Positions 6,346-11,563 of a stretch of DNA of 11,563 bases are shown in pieces. The stretch covers positions 1-11,563 of the forward strand of contig CAUABB010000031.1 of NCBI GenBank assembly GCA_958427155.1. Reading direction: 5' to 3'. The notes beneath the pieces are model-generated. The model searched no databases and was not told the origin of the DNA. It saw only the letters and a program-made list of their open reading frames with translations. Both the position numbers and the translations under genes were made by a program. The stretch comes from an uncultured Oscillospiraceae bacterium (lineage in GTDB: Bacteria; Bacillota; Clostridia; Oscillospirales; Ruminococcaceae). How positions within the stretch are numbered: position 1 is the stretch's first letter; each line of letters begins with the position of its first letter.

Positions 6346-7356
6346 TTGTCATATCAATGCAGGCATTTTTTTGTCGACTCAAACAGTTCACAGGGCTATG
6401 TTAACCTGATCTCTTCTAACACGGCGGGGTTAGAACGATTTGAACGATTGACGGGATATCCTCAAAAGTTTGTAGCTCGGATTTATGACCGCATGAAAGA
6501 AATTGCGAAACGGGAAACAATGGAGCTTCAAGTGATCCATGACTGTATTAGCAACGAGGTACAGGGAGCCCTCCTTCCGGATATTGGTTACGGTTTTTGG
6601 AATATTCCCCTTTACCGAACAGATATCCGTCATGTATCTGGAATGATGTGGGGAGAATATCTGGATGAAATCCGAAAAAATCTAGGATTTGCTTATGATC
6701 GATTTGCGGCAGCGCTTAAAATTCATGATGACTGGGAAAAAGTATACATTAGCGCTACTGATTTTGAAAAGCTCAACGGACTAACCGCTGAAACCGCCGC
6801 AAAATTAATCGGAAACCGGACACTTGAAAAATCTGGAAATGAAATTCATCGCTTCTTTGGAGCTGCGACCGCTCGGGGATCTTTTGACTACATTCCCGGA
6901 CTAACAGAAGACATTCACAAGCGTTATTTTATTAAGGGCCGTCCCGGTACTGGAAAATCAACGTTTTTAAAGAAAATCGCATCGGCCGCTCTAAAGCAGG
7001 GATACGATGCAGAGATTTATCATTGTGCATTTGACCCGAACAGTTGGGACATGGTTATTTTCCGTGAACTCGACATCTGTCTGTTTGACAGTACTGCTCC
7101 TCATGAATATTTTCCAGATCGTCCTGAAGATGAAATAATTGATGTTTATGAAACTTGTGTAAAGCAGGGAACAGATGAAGTATACGCCGAAAAGCTAGCC
7201 GAATTTCAAAGAGATTATAAAAATTCAGTAGGTCAGGCAACCTCTTTCTTGCAGCTTGTTAACAGGATTTACAGCGACCTGATGTTAAGAGTTCAGCTTC
7301 AAATTCCTTCTGAAAAACTGGAAGCTGAATGTGAGCATATACTTTCTAAACTTTGA
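6346..7356 (+). CDS. PRK06851-type P-loop ATPase-like protein with a degenerate first repeat
   Basis: A 336-residue cytoplasmic protein of unknown function. The second half holds a clear Walker A, GRPGTGKST (198-206), preceded by HRFFGAATARGSFDYIPGLT (168-187) and followed by YHCAFDPNSWDMVIFRELDICLFDSTAPHEYFP (225-257), matching a Firmicutes family I know as PRK06851, in which two such P-loop units occur in tandem. The first half repeats the pattern: HFFVDSNSSQGYVNLI (7-22) mirrors 168-183 and IHDCISNEVQGALLPDI (64-80) mirrors 225-244, but the segment between (about 30-60) has no GxxxxGK[ST], so only the C-terminal unit should bind nucleotide. The protein is also somewhat shorter than I recall for full-length relatives. 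TTG start chosen by its ribosome binding site. Single gene ending at an intrinsic terminator, convergent with sbcC. No function can be assigned beyond probable ATP/GTP binding. Confidence 0.75.
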   Translation: MSYQCRHFFVDSNSSQGYVNLISSNTAGLERFERLTGYPQKFVARIYDRMKEIAKRETMELQVIHDCISNEVQGALLPDIGYGFWNIPLYRTDIRHVSGMMWGEYLDEIRKNLGFAYDRFAAALKIHDDWEKVYISATDFEKLNGLTAETAAKLIGNRTLEKSGNEIHRFFGAATARGSFDYIPGLTEDIHKRYFIKGRPGTGKSTFLKKIASAALKQGYDAEIYHCAFDPNSWDMVIFRELDICLFDSTAPHEYFPDRPEDEIIDVYETCVKQGTDEVYAEKLAEFQRDYKNSVGQATSFLQLVNRIYSDLMLRVQLQIPSEKLEAECEHILSKL

Positions 7357-7366
7357 TTAGAAATAG

Positions 7367-7390
7367 GGCACCCGTAAGGGTGCCTTTTTT
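7367..7390 (+). terminator. Intrinsic terminator between the P-loop gene and sbcC
   Basis: GGCACCC-GTAA-GGGTGCC stem-loop (7367-7384) followed by six T residues, 10 nt after the TGA. On the opposite strand the same hairpin follows the sbcC stop (TAG, 7396-7394) but with only a short CTATTTC tail, so it may serve weakly as a bidirectional terminator for the convergent sbcDC operon. Confidence 0.9.
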
Positions 7391-7393
7391 ATT

Positions 7394-10360
7394 CTATGAA
7401 AGTTTTTCCAAAATTTTACTTCCAGAAGTGCCAGACACAATTTGAAGTTGGATAGGAATTCGTTCTTTAAGAGCTTCAACGTGAGAAATAACCCCAACTA
7501 ACTTGCCGCTTTTTCCAAGTGAAAGAATACAGTCGACCGCGGAATCAAGTGCCTGTGCATCTAGAGAGCCAAATCCTTCATCAATAAACAGGGCGTCGAC
7601 TTGTATCCCACCGGATGTTTCTGAAATGGCGTCTGAAAGGCCCAAGGCCAAGCATAGGGCGCATTGAAAGCTTTCACCTCCGGAAAGGGTATTGACGTGA
7701 CGATTTTTTCCCGTGTACGCGTCAAAAACATCCAGTTCAAGCCCGGATGCCCGAAGTCCTTTTTCCTTTTCAGTTCGACGAACTAGAGTATAACGTGAGT
7801 TGGTCATCCGATTGAGGCGCAGGTTCGCTCTGACAATTACTTCATCAAAATAGGCTGAAAGAACATAACGTTCTAAAGCAAGCCTTTGTGGATTATTTCC
7901 ACTGGAAATCCTGTAAAGGTCGTTGACATTATTATAATTTTTTTCAATACGCTTAAGTTTTGTCAGACATTTTTTCAAGCGAGTCAATGCATTTCCAAAG
8001 ATTTCACATTTACTGTGAAGCTGTATGTAGCGGTTATTGAGTTCAGAAATTTCAGAAAGAAGCTTTTCTTTTTTACTTGCCAGTTCTTTGAGAGGGTATT
8101 TCTCTTTTCCGGTAAGCTCCCGCCTTAGTTGAGAAAGGACTTCATCGTTTTGCTTAACCTGCTGATGATAACGCGCCAGTTCTTCTTCAAGTCTTCCAAT
8201 ATCTAAAATATGAGGAAGAAGTAAACTGAACTCCTCCTCAGAGAGACGAGGCTCCTGAGATAAAGAGGTCTGCAACTCGTCCGATAATTTTTCAATTTTT
8301 TTCTGAAACTCATTGAGATGTTTTACGGAATCCGACAAACGCTTTGATATGGCTTCGTAGTAAAGAAGGGATTGATCTAAAGCTCTAGAACATTCATTAT
8401 ATCGCGTCTGCAAGGCAGAAGCTTTTTCTTCTGCGTCTTTCAACAGCTTTGATAACTCGTCAAAAGATAAGCCATTCTCAAATTCACTATTTAGATGGTC
8501 CAATTCTTTTTGAGAGAGAGAGAGCTCTGTTTCAGCATGAATCCGTTTTTGTTTGATTTTCTCCGCAAATTCATTCAGCGCAGAAAGACTTATAGGTTGT
8601 GGAAGACTGATATTCACCAACGTTTTACGATAATCTTTCATGTTTTCCTGCAGAAAGTTGAGCTGAATTCGATGCTGTTCAATTATTTTTTCTAGCCAAT
8701 CGGTATCTGGTTGCTCCAGACATTCCTCAGCAGATAAAAACGGTAAAAAACCGGCACAGGTAAGGTAAGCGTCTATAACATTTTGATAAGCATTATTGTA
8801 TTCCTGTAGAACCTCGTCGTATACTTGCTTGAGCGCGTCAAGTTTTTCCGAAGTAATGGAATTAGAACTTGGCAGAGCAGGGGAAGGATGAGATATGGAA
8901 CCACAAACGGGGCAGGGAACACCTTCAACCAGCTGCCCAGCGAGATATACCGCCTGAGTATTTAAAAACAGTCTAAATCCTTCTGCATACTGTTCTTTTT
9001 TTAACTTCAGATTTTTTGCTAGAACAAAAAAATCTGTAATTTCTTTCATCAGTCGATTAAGTCTCGTAAAATCCTCTTTAGAGGTTTTCAGTTTTTCCAT
9101 TCCATTCAAATAAAATTCCCAGCATGATAAGTTTTTTTCCTCTTGTTCCAATTCTGTAATCTCATCGTGAAGTTTTTCGATTCGTTCTTTTTGAAGACCA
9201 GCTCGAAGAGATGCTTCACTCTGCTTGCGGTAGTCTTCAACTTTTTTTATTAACAACGGATAGCTTTGGTATTCTTTCTGGACTTTTAAAAATTCATTTT
9301 CTCTTTCAGTATGATTAATATCAGCTTTGGAAACTTCTTCCTTTAACATTTTCGTTTGCTGTTCCTCATTTTTGTACAGAGAGGAAAAATTCTTTTTCTG
9401 TTCCTCCAATCCTTTTAAATGTTGTACACGGTGAAGTTTATCAAGTAGATTTTTTTGCTCTGTCATCTTTTCTTTTTGCTCTGTTAGAATCAGTGATGTC
9501 TGAACTTCCTTTTCCATTCGGTCAAATTTGGCGTTCCATTCTGCAAAGAGCTCCAAGTTTAAGGAATCGGCCTCTTTCTGTTTCTCTATTAATTCTTTTT
9601 GTATAGAATGACAGTTGCTTTTCAACAGCTTTAATTGATCTTCCATCTGTTCGGCGGCAACATAAAAATTGGTTTCTTCCCCAATAGATAAGGACGAAGA
9701 AAACGCATCATCGACTCCACCAATAGTTGATTGAATAGCAGAGCGGCATTCAATAGAAAGTTCGCGATATTCTTGCTCCAGTTCTCGCGAACGGTTTTGA
9801 AGACGGAGTGTAAACTGATTATAAAGATCGGTTGAGAAAAGTTTGCGAAAGATTTCTTGTTTTTCGGTGCTGTCAGCGTTGAGCAGCTTCCGAAATTCTC
9901 CTTGTGGCAGCATGACAATTTTTTTAAACTGTTCTCGCGTGAGTTTTAGAATATCATGTATTTTTTCGTTTGCTTCTGTAATTCCACTGATAACAGATGA
10001 ATCCGGTAAGGTTAATTCAGCATAAGCAGGACGGAAAGAAAGAGTTCCTTTTTTAGTTCTATAAATTTGCTTGGGTTTTCTACAAATTTGATATTTCTGA
10101 TGTCCTGCACAAAAGGAAAAAGTGACACTGCATTCTTCTTCTGGTTCTGCATAATCACTTTTAAATTGATCGCTGCTCCTTAATCCGCCGCTTGCTTCCC
10201 CATAAAGAGCAAAAGTAATTGCGTCAAAGATAGTGGTCTTTCCGCTTCCGGTCTGTCCGGAAATAACGAACAAGCCCTGTGAGGATAGCTTGGTAAAATT
10301 AATTGTCTGTTCTTTTCGGAAAGGTCCAAAAGCCTTAAGTGTTAGCAATAAAGGAATCAC
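7394..10360 (-). CDS. sbcC: SbcC, ATPase subunit of the SbcCD nuclease (Rad50-like)
   Basis: A 988-residue SMC/Rad50-type ATPase that with SbcD cleaves DNA hairpins and protein-blocked or double-strand ends in an ATP-dependent way. Visible in order: an N-terminal ATPase half with LTLKAFGPFRKEQTINF and Walker A GQTGSGKTT (35-43), the Q-loop region MLPQGEFRKLL (150-160), a long coiled coil rich in E, K, L and Q, the zinc-hook CPVC (C483, C486) near the middle, the second coiled coil, then signature LSGGE (892-896), Walker B LFIDEGFGSLD with D927-E928, and the switch histidine H960 in VISHVE. All functional elements are intact. The start is GTG 10360: GGAGG in the last sbcD codons lies 10 nt upstream and IPLLLTLKAFGP is the usual N-terminus. 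An ATG at 10384 would overlap sbcD but has no ribosome binding site. Co-transcribed with sbcD, 7 nt apart. Confidence 0.95.
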   Translation of the reverse strand: MIPLLLTLKAFGPFRKEQTINFTKLSSQGLFVISGQTGSGKTTIFDAITFALYGEASGGLRSSDQFKSDYAEPEEECSVTFSFCAGHQKYQICRKPKQIYRTKKGTLSFRPAYAELTLPDSSVISGITEANEKIHDILKLTREQFKKIVMLPQGEFRKLLNADSTEKQEIFRKLFSTDLYNQFTLRLQNRSRELEQEYRELSIECRSAIQSTIGGVDDAFSSSLSIGEETNFYVAAEQMEDQLKLLKSNCHSIQKELIEKQKEADSLNLELFAEWNAKFDRMEKEVQTSLILTEQKEKMTEQKNLLDKLHRVQHLKGLEEQKKNFSSLYKNEEQQTKMLKEEVSKADINHTERENEFLKVQKEYQSYPLLIKKVEDYRKQSEASLRAGLQKERIEKLHDEITELEQEEKNLSCWEFYLNGMEKLKTSKEDFTRLNRLMKEITDFFVLAKNLKLKKEQYAEGFRLFLNTQAVYLAGQLVEGVPCPVCGSISHPSPALPSSNSITSEKLDALKQVYDEVLQEYNNAYQNVIDAYLTCAGFLPFLSAEECLEQPDTDWLEKIIEQHRIQLNFLQENMKDYRKTLVNISLPQPISLSALNEFAEKIKQKRIHAETELSLSQKELDHLNSEFENGLSFDELSKLLKDAEEKASALQTRYNECSRALDQSLLYYEAISKRLSDSVKHLNEFQKKIEKLSDELQTSLSQEPRLSEEEFSLLLPHILDIGRLEEELARYHQQVKQNDEVLSQLRRELTGKEKYPLKELASKKEKLLSEISELNNRYIQLHSKCEIFGNALTRLKKCLTKLKRIEKNYNNVNDLYRISSGNNPQRLALERYVLSAYFDEVIVRANLRLNRMTNSRYTLVRRTEKEKGLRASGLELDVFDAYTGKNRHVNTLSGGESFQCALCLALGLSDAISETSGGIQVDALFIDEGFGSLDAQALDSAVDCILSLGKSGKLVGVISHVEALKERIPIQLQIVSGTSGSKILEKLS
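8512..8524. repeat. Short GA/TC dinucleotide run inside sbcC
   Basis: A 13-nt run of alternating G and A on the plus strand (CT repeat on the coding strand, encoding part of ELSLSQ in the distal coiled coil). About 6.5 units, shorter than typical phase-variable tracts; in frame in this copy. Confidence 0.5.
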
Positions 10361-10367
10361 TGAAATT

Positions 10368-11531
10368 TTACCTCCGTTCTTCATTTAAAATGGAACGGAA
10401 CACTTCTTCCGCCAGTTTTTGTTTTTCTGAATCTGGATTTTCTCCGGTAATTTCCCTGTAAAAGTCCGTGAATATGGTTTCTGGTGTTTGGTTGCGAAAG
10501 GTCTCTACCGTTTTACCTTTGACCGCTCCGTTAAAAGTTCGGTTTATATATTTTAGCCCCAGTGCATTGGGATAAACACTGCGGAGTCTTGTCATCGCTT
10601 CAAGTTCCGGTTCGTTTTGAGTGATTTCTGCAAAAATGTAATCTTCTAATCTTTTGGGGTCGGTTCTGGAGACGCTTAAAATTTCAGAAAAATTCCCTCG
10701 GACAATCCTTAAATCCCGAAGAGGGGAGATATAACGCTCTGAAATTTTAAGACTCCCTTTTTTTTCAGTTTCAATGCAGGTAATTCTTTTTTGCTGTTCT
10801 GCTTCATCCACAGAGTATTTAAGAAGTGATCCGGAATAGCGTGCCGTTTCAATCCCAGCTGTTTGCGGAGCATGGAGATGTCCAAGCGCCACGTAATCAA
10901 AATAGCTGAAAAGATCTGTTTTAACAAAATCACTTCCACCTACAGAAAGTTCAGAAGAAAGCACCGCGTCTTCTCCATCCCTTTGACCGGTAGCGAAAAA
11001 TCCATGGGAAACCAGAATATTTCTTTCGTTTGGAACAAATGACTTTACTGTTTCTTTCAATAAAGTATTATAAGCTTCTTCAGCGCTTTGAAAGGATATA
11101 TCTGGAAATAAAGGGCGAAGTTCTCCAGGCTGAAAGTAGGGGAGCAGATAAAAATGGACGGGACCGTTTTGATCTGTCAAGGTGGCACACTGAACCTTGC
11201 GTCCTAATGTTCCAACCATAAAAAGTTTTTGCTTTTGAAGAAGCTTTCCAGCAAAAGAAATCCGTTGTCTGCTGTCGTGATTGCCTGCGATTACGAGAAC
11301 TGGTATCTGTAATCCGGCTGTGATTTCGGTGAGGACCGCATCTACAAGTTCAACAGCGTCTGCGCTGGGAACGCTCCGGTCATAAAGATCTCCAGCAATA
11401 ATGAGAGCGTCCGCTTTCTCTTCCTGAAGCAGTTTAATAAGCTTTCCAAGGAAATATCGTTGATCGTCAAGCATACTGCGTTCACAAACTATTTTTCCAA
11501 TGTGCCAGTCTGCCGTATGAAAAATTTTCAA
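10368..11531 (-). CDS. sbcD: SbcD, nuclease subunit of SbcCD (Mre11-like)
   Basis: A 387-residue calcineurin-like metallophosphoesterase, the nuclease partner of SbcC. All phosphoesterase motifs are present: DWH (D8, H10), GDLYD (47-51, D48), GNHD (83-86), SHGFF (H176) and GHLH (217-220, H218 and H220), ligating the two catalytic metal ions. The C-terminal part (about 255-387), containing a PETIFTDFYREITGENPD-like segment, is the capping/SbcC-contact region. The start is set at TTG 11531, giving LKIFHTADWHIGK, which matches the near-universal MKxLHTADWHxG beginning; AGGTGAT, complementary to the 16S 3' end, lies 4 nt upstream. A GTG at 11540 would add three residues but has no clear ribosome binding site. 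First visible gene of the sbcDC operon; its stop TAA lies 7 nt before sbcC, and its last codons carry the sbcC Shine-Dalgarno. The promoter is off the right edge. Confidence 0.95.
   Translation of the reverse strand: MKIFHTADWHIGKIVCERSMLDDQRYFLGKLIKLLQEEKADALIIAGDLYDRSVPSADAVELVDAVLTEITAGLQIPVLVIAGNHDSRQRISFAGKLLQKQKLFMVGTLGRKVQCATLTDQNGPVHFYLLPYFQPGELRPLFPDISFQSAEEAYNTLLKETVKSFVPNERNILVSHGFFATGQRDGEDAVLSSELSVGGSDFVKTDLFSYFDYVALGHLHAPQTAGIETARYSGSLLKYSVDEAEQQKRITCIETEKKGSLKISERYISPLRDLRIVRGNFSEILSVSRTDPKRLEDYIFAEITQNEPELEAMTRLRSVYPNALGLKYINRTFNGAVKGKTVETFRNQTPETIFTDFYREITGENPDSEKQKLAEEVFRSILNEERR
10371..10375 (-). promoter_or_regulatory. sbcC: sbcC ribosome binding site embedded in the end of sbcD
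   Basis: GGAGG formed by the last two sense codons of sbcD (CGG AGG) just before its TAA, 10 nt ahead of the sbcC GTG. A terminating ribosome would sit at the sbcC start, favouring translational coupling of the two subunits. Confidence 0.7.
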
Positions 11532-11535
11532 AGAA

Positions 11536-11542
11536 ATCACCT
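11536..11542 (-). promoter_or_regulatory. sbcD: Ribosome binding site for sbcD that overlaps an alternative GTG start
   Basis: AGGTGAT matches the 16S anti-Shine-Dalgarno beyond the usual GGAGG core and is positioned for TTG 11531. It overlaps the GTG at 11540, making that codon part of the binding site and not the likely start. Confidence 0.55.
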
Positions 11543-11563
11543 ACTTTCTTTCTTAAAATATTT

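Noticed and set aside
8512..8524. GA/TC dinucleotide tract as a phase-variation switch for sbcC
   Set aside because: Only about 6.5 units, in frame in this copy, and sbcC is a housekeeping repair gene; the tract is readily explained by Leu/Ser codons in a coiled coil.
9631..9918. Minus-strand frame of 95 codons within sbcC
   Set aside because: Same-strand out-of-frame reading of the SbcC coding region; SbcC is continuous and conserved here.
6346..11531. The P-loop ATPase next to sbcDC as a defence or repair island
   Set aside because: The genes are convergent with a strong terminator between them, so they are not an operon; there is no effector gene, repeat array or mobile-element signature, and sbcDC is a widespread chromosomal operon.

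Overview
The window reads as ordinary chromosomal DNA from a low-to-moderate GC Gram-positive bacterium of the class Clostridia, plausibly Oscillospirales. This is inferred from strong AGGAGG-type ribosome binding sites, extended -10 promoters, and a gene set typical of that group: a DUF4080-type radical SAM protein, a PRK06851-type P-loop protein, a G1P dehydrogenase with an N-terminal CxCG...H motif, and sbcDC. There is no ribosomal RNA or other taxonomic marker, so the assignment is tentative. I see no mobile elements, CRISPR arrays, tRNAs or phage genes.

Layout, left to right. (1) 1-705, minus: the N-terminal 235 residues of an sn-glycerol-1-phosphate dehydrogenase (EgsA/AraM family), running off the left edge. 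(2) 706-908: a divergent promoter region. (3) 909-1679, plus: a complete dimethylarginine dimethylaminohydrolase (DDAH) family enzyme. (4) 1676-3364, minus: a B12-binding-domain radical SAM protein whose stop codon overlaps that of the DDAH gene. (5) 3365-3634: a second divergent promoter region with a candidate operator. (6) 3635-6160, plus: a cytoplasmic GH78-like (alpha-L-rhamnosidase-type) glycosidase ending at a strong hairpin. (7) 6346-7356, plus: a two-repeat P-loop protein whose first repeat has lost its Walker A motif, followed by a clear intrinsic terminator. (8) 7394-11531, minus: the sbcD-sbcC operon, encoding the Mre11/Rad50-like nuclease SbcCD.

Apart from sbcDC, the genes look like independent transcription units with their own promoters, and I see no pathway linking them. 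Two divergent pairs (G1P dehydrogenase/DDAH and radical SAM/GH78) and two convergent pairs (DDAH/radical SAM and P-loop/sbcC) alternate along the window. Five of the seven genes are best explained by GTG or TTG starts, and three of these starts (radical SAM, sbcC, sbcD) are shorter than the longest open frame. The points most worth following are the degenerate tandem-repeat P-loop protein, the orphan radical SAM enzyme, and the divergent GH78-like enzyme that has no visible transporter or signal peptide. I did not find convincing evidence of an undescribed multi-gene system.
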